Assembly: GCA_951799445.1 (NCBI GenBank)
Contig: OX637290.1
Location: forward strand, 30,064,987-30,128,986
Length of the DNA stretch: 64,000 bases
Origin: Pseudisothecium myosuroides
Lineage: Eukaryota > Streptophyta > Bryopsida > Hypnales > Lembophyllaceae
Reading direction: 5' to 3'
Program-made: the position numbers and the translations under genes
Notes under the pieces: generated by a model
The model's input: only the letters and a program-made list of their open reading frames with translations
Database searches by the model: none
What the model was told of the DNA's origin: nothing
Shown here: positions 46,352-59,045 of the stretch, piece after piece
How positions within the stretch are numbered: the stretch's first letter is position 1
Layout: every line of letters starts with the position of its first letter

Positions 46352-46797
46352 TAGGATTTGTCCATCTTGTGTCCCACATATAGTTCCAAAGAACAAAATG
46401 CCTTATTCCAAAAATACATACCCTCCTTAGAAGGGCAATTCTATACTAATTATCTAGATGGACAAACCAAGACAAATTGCGTGGATATTAGTAATTGTGT
46501 TGTCTTAAAAAGGACATGCTATACTTAGTCTTCAAATTACACTTTAACTCCAGAGTGGACGCATAATATACCATAGAAGGTTTCTACCATATGGTCAAAT
46601 TTTAACACATAGTTGACAAAAGAGATTTGCTATTATGTGAGCCTAGAAGTGTAAGCCCATGAACCTAGAAGACTATACACCTATTGAACATGTGTCTATA
46701 TTATAAAAACCTTCTATGATTGTAGTGTAACTATGTTATAAATACCTATATTATAGAGATTTATATTATAAGCACCTTTAGTGGTTGTAGGATATCT

Positions 46798-46801
<4 letters not shown>
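46352..46801. other. Spacer, no gene
   Basis: TATTATAAA/CTATATTATAGA phrases repeat at 46690-46800, leading into the microsatellite. Nothing coding. Confidence 0.35.

Positions 46802-46878
<77 letters not shown>
46802..46878. repeat. (TA)n microsatellite
   Basis: An uninterrupted run of about 38 TA units. Confidence 0.97.
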
Positions 46879-46880
<2 letters not shown>

Positions 46881-47010
46881 TCAAGGCTTACACGCTTGCA
46901 TTTTCATGCTCACACACTAGCATTGTTGGTTGACAAAATACATTATTTTTTTATATCAATATAATACGGGTTTCAATACTCTAATTTAATTTTCTTGGAA
47001 TTTCAAAACT

Positions 47011-47653
47011 TTAACCCCTAAATGCCCAAGGCACCCAATTTGGGTGTTGACAATACTTTGAAGTTAAATAAAACCTAACCAAGTTGCTATTTTTAATAGT
47101 TTATATTTTTGAATTTTTTTTTGAAGTCTAATTTTAGCATCAAAAATCTGATTTTAAAAATGATTGATTACGATTATTCTATTCAAGATTTTGTGCAAGG
47201 GTATCCATTGTAATCTTGACTTTCCGTAGTGTTGAGGATTCTTGGAAATGAGCCTCAAATATACTAGATCTTGGAGGAAAAATCACATTAAAAATTCATT
47301 TAAAAAAATTGTAGAGTAGACTTTGAGAAGATGTAAATTGATTGGTGTTATGCATGTTAGGCCCTTAAACCTCATATTTTTTTGGTGACCAACTTTTGAG
47401 ATTTGACTTGTGAAAAAAGGATTTTAAAAATTTCTTAGTTTTAACACCCACATGATCAAACATTTTAATCTTTCAATCCATAATTGATATTATTGTGTTT
47501 TCTTTTCCTATGTGATCTCTAATATGTCTAGTTTGAATTTGTACGGTTACAATTAAAAAAAAATTGATACAACTTATCAAAATGTTGGCTTTTTGTTCAA
47601 TTTAGAGCAAAATTCAAGAAGCTCAAAAAAGGCCTTGGGCATTTAGGGGTTAA
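47011..47653. mobile_element. TTAA-flanked non-autonomous element, 645-bp family, copy 2 (inverse)
   Basis: Starts TTAACCCCTAAATGCCCAAG and ends CTTGGGCATTTAGGGGTTAA, perfect inverted ends of 20 bases. The interior is the reverse complement of 34058-34703, for example CAAGATTTTGTGCAAGGGTA here against TACCCTTGCACAAAATCTTC there. Non-coding. Confidence 0.78.
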
Positions 47654-48468
47654 TCCATTCAAATAAAAATTTATCCATTTGAACAATTCACATCCACGTT
47701 AATTAATAATTCAATCATTTTTGCTCTTTCAAACAAATATAATTTATAATTTTTTTGAAATGTTCACCATTCTCATATTTAGCTAAATTATACCAAAATT
47801 GACCTTAAGAGAACGTAAGGCTGACCAACCTATCACCACTATCATCTCACTTTTGCCCTTATGTATCCAAGTGGTGTATTTCAAAACAAACTAATATGCC
47901 CTATGCTGTGCCACAGTCAAAACAAAAACAAAAGGAATTTTCTAATTTTCTAATTCATAAAAACATCAAAATTTAATAGCTTTCACACCATGGGTCCAAA
48001 CGCCGTGAATGAAAGCCCGTGCACCCCTCCTTGCCGACGGCTTTCAAAACAAAAATGCACACCATAAGTAAGATACCCCCCTCCCCTAACCGAACGAATA
48101 AGGAATTCCGACATGATCTAGAGTAGTAAAGGCGAAACAAATATTTTTCAGAGGTACATCAATAGAAATGACATGGATTGCAAAAAAAATTGGTAATTTT
48201 ATCGCTTGAATTGAAATTACTATGAATTTTGGGAGGCAAAAAGTGCGCCGGACCCATGGCCAATGTCTAGACTCTTCCAATTCCGATCATTCAATAACTT
48301 TTTACCTAATCATTATTTCCTATTTTTTTTTCACAACTTGGGACATGTGTCATGTATTTATTAGTTCCATCCTTGAAAACGAAAAAAACCCACATTCTAA
48401 GCGTGGTCAGAAATACGTGCACCTATAGGTCGTAATGGGTCAGTGGTCAAGAATGGGGGGGTTTACCT
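47654..48468. other. Spacer, no gene
   Basis: No coding potential. CCATGGGTCCAAACGCC near 47988 echoes CCGTAGGTCCAAACACC near 43432, suggesting another shared dispersed repeat. Confidence 0.35.
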
Positions 48469-48470
48469 TA

Positions 48471-48825
48471 AGGTAGCAACACCCATAACCGTTAGTGTAC
48501 CTATAAGTTGATAGTAGAGTTCCCTTAAAGTGTCTTCAAATGTACCTTGAAACCGTGCCCAATGCTTAATTGTGGTTGATGGGCTCTGATTTTTTTAGAT
48601 TTTGGTGCTAGAATCAAGGTAGATTTAGTAGAGTGTGGTTTAGGGTGCCCTAGGGAGTTGTACTTTGAAAATTCATAGAAAATAGATGCCTTATCCAAAA
48701 ATTCTATTATTGTTTTGAAAATTCATGATTTTTAGTTGCTAATACTAAAAAAATATCATTTCTATAAAAAGGTGTCTCCAATTATGCTGAATTGCTTATT
48801 TTGACGGTTATGGGTGCTCCTACCT
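48471..48825. mobile_element. AGGTAG-type element with extended TIR, TA-flanked
   Basis: The ends AGGTAGCAACACCCATAACC and GGTTATGGGTGCTCCTACCT are inverted with one mismatch. TA lies on each side. The right half (GCCCTAGGGAGTTGTACTTT, then AGATGCCTTATCCAAAAATT) recurs at 59735-59900. Confidence 0.65.
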
Positions 48826-48827
48826 TA

Positions 48828-49290
48828 CACGAGGGCGGAATTGAATTTCAATGGTCATACTGTAGGTCTGTTCACCACAAGCTCTCGCATAACCGCCTTT
48901 CATCAGCAACAGTGACAAGCCACATGCCTGTGTAGGAAGAATTTCATAGATTCGGTGGGAGAAATCTACAGAACGCCCTGATTTTCAACTGAGACCGAGA
49001 CCGACTACTCGGGGTCCAGTCGTCCAGTCCTCGAAGGCCCCCTTTTGTGCAAGTGGCTCCTCCTTTTGGCTCCTCTCCCTGAAATCACTCAAGAAGTAGA
49101 TATGACATCGCGAATCCAGCGAAGGAGGTGATTGTATCTTCGATGCGGAAGATAAGGAATCTTCAACCGTAACAAATGCCGCTGGTTTGCACCTCGGGCG
49201 GCGCTTCATCGCCATAGCCAGGCGGGGCTCCAAGGACGGACGGAGGGAACTCAAGGCGGAGCTGCTGGCCGGACGGATCGACGAGCTCAC
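48828..49290 (+). promoter_or_regulatory. Promoter and 5' leader of the STN-type kinase gene
   Basis: GC content rises from about 49000 to the start codon at 49291. A 184-codon minus-strand frame (49539-48985) runs through here but overlaps coding exon 1 antisense and has no domain, so it is treated as a shadow. Confidence 0.4.
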
Positions 49291-52200
49291 ATGATGGCAG
49301 CAGCTGTGGCCTCCCTCTCGCTCTCCACTGCGTCTCTGCGATCGTCTGCGTTTCTTCCACGTGATTTTCAGATCAAACGCGGGAGGAGGAAGAATTCTTC
49401 TCGCTCGTCTCGTGTTGGTCGGGGGAGATGCGTGGCGCAGGTGGCCGTGCCGAAGCTCGTGGAGTTGATGCAGAACGGGTGAGAAGCGTTTGTTGCCTTT
49501 GGCGAATTTCGATTTTCGTCTTGGTTCTCTGTGATGCACGTTGTTCTTGAAATAATACTTGAAATGAATCGCGCGAATCTTTTATATAAATTCATTTGGC
49601 GTGTATTTTATTACGACAGGGAGGATTTCATTAAGTAGTTGATTCAGTTTCTTGAAGGTGTGTGTAGACTTCTAGTTGCTCTTGCCTCACCGATTATTTG
49701 AATTATGGTAGAGACTTCATTAACCATACAGTACAGTAGAGGCTACATTGCTCGTACAGGTTGAGTTTTGAATTGTGCTAAATTTGGAAATACTTGATTT
49801 ATTGACATTTTTTTGCAATTGTTTTGTAGCGTAACACAAATAAAATGTGCAATATTTTATATGGTGCAAGTATTTAGATTGTTGTAGGGAAATTGTAGGG
49901 AAAGGTTCCAAGTGCACCTGTATGGTGAATGGAGACCTTACATTACTGCTCGACGCACTGATACTGCATTCGTCAACCAGGATAATTATAATTATAATTT
50001 TTCTTGTCTTGGTAATCATTGTTAAAGTATAAATAGAATTTATCCCTGGAGAAATATGCGATGTGAAATAATAGTGCGTCTCGCGGGAATTGTAATACAC
50101 AGTGTAGTTTTCCCCGCATGATGCGGTTTTGATTTTTGCTGTTACTTGAGTCGCTGACTAATTTGATGTAGGGCTGATTTTTCGGTGCTGCCGTAGATCG
50201 GATTCCAGCTCGTTTTCAGTGAGTGGGACGAGTCTGAAATAAATTTTCGGTAATTTCCATGCAGGATAGGACCAGAAGCGCCTGAGTCTATGATTCAATT
50301 GTATCACGATGTTCTCTTTACCGCTGTGAAGCTTGGCGTCCCTCTTCCCGCTGATGGCAATGTATGCGCATCTGACTGTGACAATATCTCATGTTGAGCT
50401 TTTGGCCTAACCGATGCATTTGTACAGAAATTGGACTCTCACAAATCTGATCATTACTGTGAAATTCTCCTGTGATTACAGCTGAATATATCTCGAGAAA
50501 CTTGAATAGTAATGTAGCAGATGTTTCAGAAAATAATTCATTTTATTGAAGCTGAGCAGTTTCGCTTTAGATTCAACCAACATGTAAAAGGATGCTTATC
50601 TTTCTGTTCTTTCTTAGGATCTAATTTTGTTATTCTCTGCGTTAATATTTGTTTGAAAAAAATTGACCGGCTTCGGATGTCTGGATTGATTGATTAAATG
50701 CAGCGAGGTTGTAATTCTATTCACCATGTTTGAGTTGATAAATTCCACCTATTTATTTGATCCAGGCTGTGGCATACTGGGCCATTGCACTTCCTGCTGC
50801 GTTGCTGTACTCTACGGCAACTCCTGGACCAATCGCAGGTCTTGCCGATTTTGTGCAGGGCCATATCAGTGCGAATTCTTTTCCGTGAGTTTTTGATTTC
50901 ATAATCTCAGGTCGTTTCAGAAGTTTGAGCTGATAACCATTTACCTACTACTAAGTAAATTATTTTTCGCGTGATTCATCTATTTGACTTCGTTGTATCA
51001 AACACTATAATGTAGAAGAAGGCTTCTTGAGACCAGGATATTAATTGCATGGTTTATTTTATAATGCTTTGCTCAGATTGTTACATCATTGACCACCGCT
51101 GATATTGAACTGTGCTTGTACTAACATTGGTATGATATTTGTTACTTGTACCTTCGTAGTGTTTTTCGCGCATATGAAGTTGAGGTTGGGCGTCAGATGG
51201 GTGAGGGGTCGTTCGGTATCGTCTACGAGGGTTCCATTTACAAAGGTATCTGTGACTGTTTGAGTTCGAGTAAACTTTTCCAGCCAGAGTGGTATACATT
51301 TGGGGGTTCCGCTGTTGACTCATTGTATGATAGGCTTGTTGTTTGACACTTTGGTCACTGCACTTGTATCATGACTTTGCACCGTACCCCAGCCCAATGT
51401 GGACCCCTAGTCCAGAACCCAATATCGCTGTCTTGCATGTTATTGTAGTATAAATTGCACACAATGTGCCATCAGGGCTCAAAGGGTTGGAATTTGGTTG
51501 AAAAGTCACCATTTCATGAATTCAATGAACACGAGTATGCGGTTTCTCCACATGGCAAAGGTTCATTCATTATTCTACAATTTCAAGGGACACTTTTGGA
51601 TTGCCAATGGAATCGGGTAGGGAGTTAAGAGAGCCACATTAGCATTGAGAAGGACAAGAATAGTCCCCCTAAGGTCAATAGGAAACTATATGATTTTGCT
51701 TTGCCTGCCTATAATGTGTGTTTCTTTTTTCAAAATTGACCAAAATACATGAGAAATATCCCTTGATATGTTGTTCTTTTGGAAAAAAAAATTGTGAATT
51801 TAATAAGTGGAACTATGCGCAGTGACCAAAGGGTTCACAATGGGCTTCCTACCTTACTTGCCTTTTCTTTTGCAGGGGGAAAGAGGCCAGGGAAGGAGGC
51901 TCTGCGTGTGGTGTTAAAAAAGAGTAAAGCTGGGGTGTCTGGTGGTGATGAAATGCGCAATGCCGAGATACACATGAATCGGCGTCTTCAGGTTTTCTTC
52001 TCCGTCTCATATATTTAGGATGGGGTTGTCACATTTATTATTTAAGGACAAGTCCAGACGTGATAGTAATAACTGCTGCAGAGGCATTAGGATAGAGTAT
52101 GCGCGAGGGCATTTTGTCTGCAGCACTAACTAATTCATCTACAATTTATGGGTATCAGAGAACAGCATCTGGAGCTTGTGCTGAATTCCTGGGCACGGTG

Positions 52201-55200
52201 AATGTCCCTAGCTCTCAAGCGCGAGGCAAACTGTCAGAGGTTACTCTTTTCACTCCATTAAAATATCTTGCTGTATCCATTATTGTGATACTGTTCAGAT
52301 GTATGGTTTCGTAAACTTGAAACTTAAGGTCTCACTCTAACAATGAGATCTACGTGATGACGTAAATCATCGGATGTATGGTACTGCACGGTCAGTGTTT
52401 AGTCTGGATGATGAATTGGATGCAGTCGTGCTAATTTCCATATCATTTCGTTCTGCAGGGGATTTGGTTGATTTGGAAGTTTCAAGGGTATAGGACGCTA
52501 GACCATTACATGAAGCAGAAGGACTTTCCAGAAAACATTGCTGAAATTGTTCTTGGGCAAAAGGTGACCGCTTTGCCCTCCTATTTCAGTGTTCAGTTAC
52601 CTGTTGATTCTGAATCCTGTAGGTCTATGAATTGCTGGAATACCTACTAACATCTTGCTGGAATGTGAACTTGGACTACGTTAGTATGCAATAGAAAGTA
52701 GGCAGGGAAGGGTTTCGGAGAGAGTTGAATATTTTGTTTGTTTCACCTAAAGTTTTCGGGACTGTAATGTTGCGTTCTGAATATCTTTTTATACTTTTTG
52801 CAGCAGCAGGAGAAGAAGGAGAAGGAGAAGGAGAAGAAGAAGGAGAAGAAGGAGAAGAAGGAGAAGAAGAAGAAGAGTTCTTCTGAAGCAGCTCTGAGCA
52901 ATCAGAATGCCCTTATTATTCAGAAAATTATGCAGCAAGTTCTCACCAACCTGTGTGATTTGCATCGATCAGGCAAGCTTGGTTTACTATGTTAAACAGA
53001 GTCTGCAGTCTGTGACTAAGAAATCATGCTTGAACTCAGTAATCACATTGGTTGTGCCTTGATGCAGGTGTCGTTCATCGAGATTTAAAGCCACTAAACC
53101 TGGTCCTATGTGAAGTCACTGGATCCTTCAAGTTCATTGACCTGGGTGCCTGCGTCGACATCCGATCAGGATTCAACTATGTATGGAGCTGCTATTTCTA
53201 TTCAATATTTGACTTCCGAATCTATTTCTCCAGAACTAATCATCATCTAACACCTTTCTGAACTAAGGCAGACTACGATGCTTAGCATATGTCACCAATG
53301 ATCCTGAATTTTTTTCCAGAATTATATCTGGCGAGTTAGTAGTTGTGCCTTGTTTTTGGAGCAGTCATGTCTAGCTTACAATTGAAAAAAAGTATTGCAA
53401 TAATTTGTCATCAACCTCATAATTGCTTTCGCAATTGGAGAATTCTCGACTCTCTTAAAATTATCTTCTCCGTCTGTCATGTGTGCATTCAAATTGATAA
53501 CTATTTCAGCGTTTTCTGAAAGGTTGATTCGATTCATTTGTCACGTGTCTCAGACCCCAGATGAAACAGTGATTGACCCAACATACGCTGCTCCCGAGCA
53601 TTACGTGATGCCTACATCCACTCCGACCTTGCCTCCAGATCCCCTGTGTTCCCTAATTTCTCCCATTGTCTGGCTTCTCAACACACCAGATCGGTTTGAT
53701 ATTTTTTCTGCTGTAAGTTCCGTTTAACTTCAAATCAAGCTGAAATTAGTCTCTTGGAATAATTGCTTAATTTCTGGCCGAACTACATTTTTGTCTTTGT
53801 ATGTGCTTATTGGGTGGGATTGCTTTAATTTGCTTATATGTGAGACGCTGAATGGAGAGGAACATGTATGTAGGGTCTCATTCTGATGCAGCTGAGTGTC
53901 AAGCAGCTACGCCAGGATGTCGGATTGGTAACATATTTTAATATCCTTTTATCCTTTTTGTATTCTGCTTCACCTGCACAGTTCGTTTCCGAGTGCTTAG
54001 ACCAGTACCTTGGTCGACAGATCATTTTTTGCGCTAGGGGAGGCAATCCTATGAGTTTTCTTCTTAGACTTACGCTGTTTGGGTCACTGGTTTTCCTTTC
54101 TTTCTTGTAAAATCTCATTTGGTCATCCACTTTGCAGAAAACATTTAATACGCACTTTAAGCGGGCTCGGTATGACTTGGATGTGTGGAGAAAACGATGC
54201 AGTATTAGTAGTGAAGAATTTGCGATATTGGACGCTGATGGTGAGACTACTGATCCCTTTGCTTAGAAATATATTTTCAGTATCATGTTTTGGTTTAAGC
54301 GTGTTCTTTACACATTCGTAGTTGGAGTCATTTTCTTCATATCTTTTTTGAGGTTCACTATTTTACCAACAGGTTGCTTGTTGCTTTCCAGGGGGTGCTG
54401 GATGGGAGCTTGCAAAGGCGATGCTCCAACCTAGACACGACAGGGCGTCCTCCATCTGGCCATGTGAGTTATTGCCTGCTTTTTATCATTTCATTGCCTC
54501 ATTTTTAATCAGAGGTCTCGATTTCATCAATGTAAACAATGCAAACATTGTAAACAAAGGCATTTCCATTTGCAGGTGTCTACTTTGTGCAGGGTATGCA
54601 TTTAGTAAACAAAGTAAACAAAGGCATTGAGGAAATCGAGACCTCAATGCCTTTGTTACATTGTGCAGGGTATGTATTTAGTGACTAACAGCTGTTAGGA
54701 AATAACGCAATCATCAAGTTTTCAGTTTTGACAGTAAATTTCCTTCCTTCAGCTGCAGATCTTCGTAGCAGCCGTCCCTCAGCTGCAGCTGCCTTGCGTC
54801 ATCGCTTCATCCAAGGCACCCCTTTACCGCGGCCTAGCAATTCACCTAAACTTGTACCAGATTTTGCGTCATTTTCATCTCTTCCTTCTCTCCCTTCTTT
54901 TCCTTCTCTCCCTTCTTTTCCTTCTCTCCCTTCTTTTCCTTCACTTCCATCTCTTCCCTCTGCTCCTTCTCTTCCATCTCTGGGTCAGTTGCAAGGTCCT
55001 GCCTTTTCTAGCGGAAGTGCTGTCGAATCAACTGTCGGTCAACTTAGAAACACGCAAGAACCAGCTTCGAATATTGAAATGGAGCGTGTCAGCTCTGGCT
55101 CCGTAGCAGCTTTGTCCACAACTGCCTCAAGTGCTTTCGTGTTAGCAACAGGCTGGATAGTAAGTTGAAAGTCCTGAATGATACTCTCTTCGTTTTCTTG

Positions 55201-56260
55201 AGCGGATTGCCTAAAAGTTGTTTGGTATCTACGTTTCTTCTCGTTTCTTTCTTGATTCATTTTTTTATTATCTCGCGATGTGCTCTAAATTTTTATTATC
55301 CATTAGCAAGCATATTGGTAAGATATTATTCGTATGATAACATTATTGATGCTGATCAGTTTCACACTTGGCACGCAGGCCCTGACAGTTCTGAATAACT
55401 CAGCACGCTTGTCTTATGACATGGGCCGATGGATATTTCAAACCGCGGGTCTAAGTGGATCGGCGTGTTTAGCATTCTTTTTATTTATCAAGTAAGTTAA
55501 GATTTCGGGTTAGTCCCTGTAAATGCAAAGTGACACTCTTTTTCAACATTTTTACTTCGAGTTCATTGTTTTTAATGATGTTTCGTTCGTTTTTGTAGGC
55601 CGTGGTTGGAAGAGCAAGAACTTGCAAGTAGGAGAGAGAGGGAAATGCAATCCACATTCGTAGCAGAGCACCTTGCCCCGGTTGAAATCGCCCGCCCTGA
55701 TTCTCCAATATATGATACGGTGAAGCTACTTCCTTCAGGCAGACAGCCTGGTACAGTACGGTTTAATACTGGACTTTCAGAAGCTGTATCAGCCATGGAA
55801 GCTCAGTTAGTCTCTTTGGAGGCTTCTATTCAGCGTGAACAAGAGTTCTCTGCGCAGCAGCGAGAGAGCCTCGCAAGGGTTAGTGCGGTGTCCTTCCCCA
55901 CATGCTTATATTACTTTTCTGTCATATGTGTGTCGAATATATATTGCTATTCTCCAAACGAAATGAGGTGTAAGTTACATTTCTGTTTGCTCAAAGTTCA
56001 TTTGCGTACTCCCGATGAGGTTCACGATCGTGTAGCGAATTGATTTGTCTTGATTGGGCATTGCAAATCCAGAAAGTTTATTATTCTGCGGCAATATATC
56101 ATCCGTGTGACTGGAGTACCAGTTTTCAATGTCTTTACTCATTTGTGACGTGATTGTTCAGATGGAGAAATTGCTTGTTTTACCAAGTGAAGGAGCGGAC
56201 GTATCATTGTCTGCTAATGGCGCATATGCCGGGAAACCTTTCTCTGAGTATATCGGTTGA
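49291..56260 (+). CDS. Plastid-type Ser/Thr protein kinase of the STN7/STN8 class with C-terminal extension (17 exons)
   Basis: Exons: 49291-49478, 50265-50361, 50766-50884, 51160-51245, 51876-51991, 52159-52239, 52459-52563, 52804-52972, 53068-53180, 53554-53712, 53874-53927, 54138-54240, 54392-54463, 54753-55159, 55379-55491, 55599-55878 and 56162-56260. Phases agree; 786 residues. A basic Ser-rich N-terminus looks like a chloroplast transit peptide, followed by a hydrophobic helix at about 96-115. The kinase has GEGSFGIVY (149-157), VVLKK (Lys178 or 179), HRDLKPLN (324-331), DLG in place of DFG (345-347) and AAPE (370-373). The RYDLDVWRKRC and GGAGWELAKAMLQ phrases are STN-like. That family phosphorylates thylakoid antenna or photosystem II proteins. 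Unusual: a Lys/Glu tract (265-288), then about 300 extra residues with SFPSLP repeats, a second hydrophobic stretch near 646-660 and a coiled coil near 712-750. The intron after exon 8 is GC-AG. Substrate is unproven. Confidence 0.85.
52804..52875 (+). repeat. Coding GAGAAGAAG-type microsatellite
   Basis: A purine-only tract inside kinase exon 8 that encodes about 24 Lys/Glu residues between conserved kinase segments. Likely length-variable. Confidence 0.85.
54512..54690. repeat. Compound inverted/direct repeat inside a kinase intron
   Basis: GAGGTCTCGATTTC (54512-54525) pairs with GAAATCGAGACCTC (54632-54645). Overlapping it, AAAGGCATTGAGG (54620-54632) pairs with CCTCAATGCCTTT (54642-54654). 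TTGTGCAGGGTATG occurs twice, near 54587 and 54662. Two alternative folds are possible, and each repeat of TGTGCAGGG supplies an AG that could act as a cryptic acceptor. Confidence 0.75.
54881..54975 (+). repeat. Coding tandem repeat for Phe/Leu-Pro-Ser units
   Basis: Repeated TTCCTTCTCTCCCTTCT-type 18-base units inside kinase exon 14 encode FPSLPS-like hexapeptides. Confidence 0.85.
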
Positions 56261-57148
56261 AGACTCTTTCAAATGTGAGCGAGTGGTCGCAAAACACCAA
56301 AATCAAATTGGCGACAAAGTAATAGATTACGATGGATGTGAATTGCAGAAGATCTCCATGATGTTGAGGTGGCCATAATGACGAGAGGCGAGGTCAGGCT
56401 AACCCCCGAAGAATTTCGGATTCAGCATTTGGTCATGGTCCTCAATTGTGCAATGATGCTTGTCATTCAGCAGAATGAGTACGGAGTCTTACACTAGCCA
56501 AAAGTAAGGTAAAGTAATGCTTATTTGAACTTCTGGAAGTTTTGTGTGTGGATCTCAACTCAGAATGCGAGCAACTAAAGGGTAGCGGCAGGTTCAAACT
56601 GTGGCATATTCAATCGAATGTAATTCTCTACGGCACTGGGGATTCATCATGTAATGTTTATAGGTTGAGATGTATTCTTATACAAAGCAGTTCGTAGTTT
56701 CAAATCTAGCCACATGCACGTACCGTGCATTTTCAACCTTGAGAGGTTGGAGAACCCAATTCATGATATCCATGTATTGTATTGTGGAACTTACTTTTAC
56801 CGCACTTGCAGGCCACCACTTTACTCTTGCGTGTCCTTAGTCTATATTGGGTAGGAATGAGGGAATAACATTTTGGTATTGAAATATCTGTGCGTCCATA
56901 CCTCTAACATTTACTATGCACCGCAAGTTGGTTGAAGAGAGTACGAAGACTTGTAAGGGATGTTGACCCATACTTGGGAATCCATTTCTATGGACGGTTT
57001 GCATACATTTAAGGAATGGGTATAGGGTCCTTAGAGTATCTCCTGTAGCCCTCCAAATACCCCCTCCCCTCTAAGTTTTGGATGATGAGCAATCAATTTT
57101 AGTGTATGTCAGGCTCTACCTTCACTTCCCACCACCACCACACAAAAA
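56261..57148. other. 3' flank of the kinase gene and spacer
   Basis: Presumed 3' UTR, then a spacer. A TTAGAGTATCTCCTGTAGCC phrase at about 57031 resembles the GAGCATCTCC ends of miniature elements and may belong to the element around the hairpin at 57149. Confidence 0.35.
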
Positions 57149-57632
57149 AAGCCATATTTGAAGGGGTCACTAAGCCCTCTACAAGCTGTATACTCTCTTG
57201 AGATTAGCAAGTCGTTGTAATAAATGATAGTTTACTTATTGCTTTTGCAAATTCTGTGACTTGTGAATGGTTGGAAGTATATTTTAGGAAGTTGTACTGT
57301 TGGAGATACAAGTGGCCATCCCTTCTAAATTGGATAGATATCAATTGAAGGAGCTTGACTAATTGGAGGGGTGCAAGAGATGCTCTTACTCCTTAGAGCA
57401 TTTCTTATAGTCCTTCACTTAGCTAGAATCCTTCAATTGATATCTGTCCAATTTAGAGGGGATGGCCACTTGTATCTCCAACAATACAATTCCCTAAAAT
57501 ATGCTTCCAACCAATCACAAGTCACAGAATTTGCAAAAGCAATAAGTAAATTATCATTTATTACGACGACTTGCTAATTCCAAGAGAATATATAGCTTGT
57601 AGAGGGCTTAGTGACCCCTTCAAATATGGCTT
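57149..57632. repeat. Long inverted repeat, 237-bp arms, 10-base loop
   Basis: The arm 57149-57385 is almost completely complementary to 57396-57632: outer AAGCCATATTTGAAGGGGTC against GACCCCTTCAAATATGGCTT, inner GAGATGCTC against GAGCATTTC. Scattered mismatches and small indels occur. A transcript would fold into one hairpin of about 240 bp. The frame at 57371-57577 is within the arm and is not a gene. Confidence 0.9.
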
Positions 57633-59045
57633 ATTGGATTATCTCCTGATGACCATTTTCTTTTCTCCCAATAACCATTACTAATTCTGGACTTTCAAAA
57701 GTCCAGAAGTAGTTAAATGTGGCATATAAATCACAAAATTTCAGTTATTTTTATAGAAACTTGAAATTCTTGTGAATTTTTTAATAAGAAGTAAAAAAAA
57801 TTCTTATAAAATATAAAATATGTTTAAGAAAAAATACAAGATCCACTCTATAGTTGTATATTATAGTATAGAGCACCATCAAACTAATCAATTCTTTGTG
57901 TTATTCTAAAATTAAAAAATCAACTTTCAATAATTATAGGTCTAAAGTTCAAATTGCAATAAAATGTTCAATTTAAAGATTTCTTTTTCATTTTCAAATT
58001 GGAGTAAAAACTAGACTTCATAAGCCTCATTACTAGTCTTGAGTTCAAAAAAGATCATTTGTATGACTAAAATTTAGATAAAGAAAAAAGAGCAAAAGTT
58101 ACCAAAATGCATCACCAAGTAATCCATGGATTTGCCATTTTTTATATAGGAAAGTAAAAAAAAAATTACACAGAGGAAAAATCCAACAACATTCATTGAA
58201 AATCAGTTTAAACAACTCTTCCAAAAAATGTTGGATGAAGAAATGTTTTTTCCTATTTTTATGGCCTCCTCCAAAATTATTCAAAAATGCACAAAATGTC
58301 CTCATTGGCATTTCACGGTGAAATGTTGAGAGGATGAATTCACATTAGAAAAAGAATGGGGCCTAGAGATGGTTGCTTCTCTTTGAAAAATGTGACTAGT
58401 AATAAACAACAAATTGTTGAATAAGAAATATTTATTTATTTTAATTTTTTAAATTAAAATCATAGACCAATTTTTTTTTAATAGATTTTTTTTTAATTTT
58501 TTAAAGAAAACATATTATTTTTGATGTAATAGTTTTTCATTGTTGGTCTAAATTTGGTGGCCTTATTGAGGCCCCATTCTTCTTGTAATTCCATTCAATA
58601 CTTCTTTGAATCCGTCATTTTGGTGTTGGCTCTTTTTTGTAGGAATATTAAAACCTCTATTGTCTTCAAATATTGGAGAATACTTGGAGGGATGTAGTCT
58701 AGTAGTCCAAATCCAACAAAATTAGTAAAATTTTGCCAAAAATAATAGTGGTGTTGGTATTGCAATGGTGTTTGGGCAAAAGATTCTTCACAAATGAATA
58801 TGTAATGTATTATGATTTATTTACAATTGATATTACAATTGGTTTATTCATGGTCAATTATTTTACAATTGAACTCACAATCAAATTTGTATAGTACTTC
58901 AATGGTATTATATCCAAATACTTTGATATGAATAGTTGTAAATATAAACTTCAAATACAAGGATGTTGAGGCCATCAAATAACCAAACAAATCATAGCCA
59001 TTGGATGCATTTGTACCCTATTGGAACTAAAGTAAAGAAGTAAAA
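57633..59045. other. AT-rich spacer, no gene
   Basis: Highly AT-rich with long T and A runs (58440-58510). No gene; no repeat family identified. Confidence 0.4.

Noticed and set aside
48985..49539. 184-codon minus-strand frame antisense to the kinase start
   Set aside because: It overlaps the kinase promoter and exon 1, is compositionally biased (Arg/Ser/Pro) and shows no domain. The plus-strand exon has a spliced continuation.
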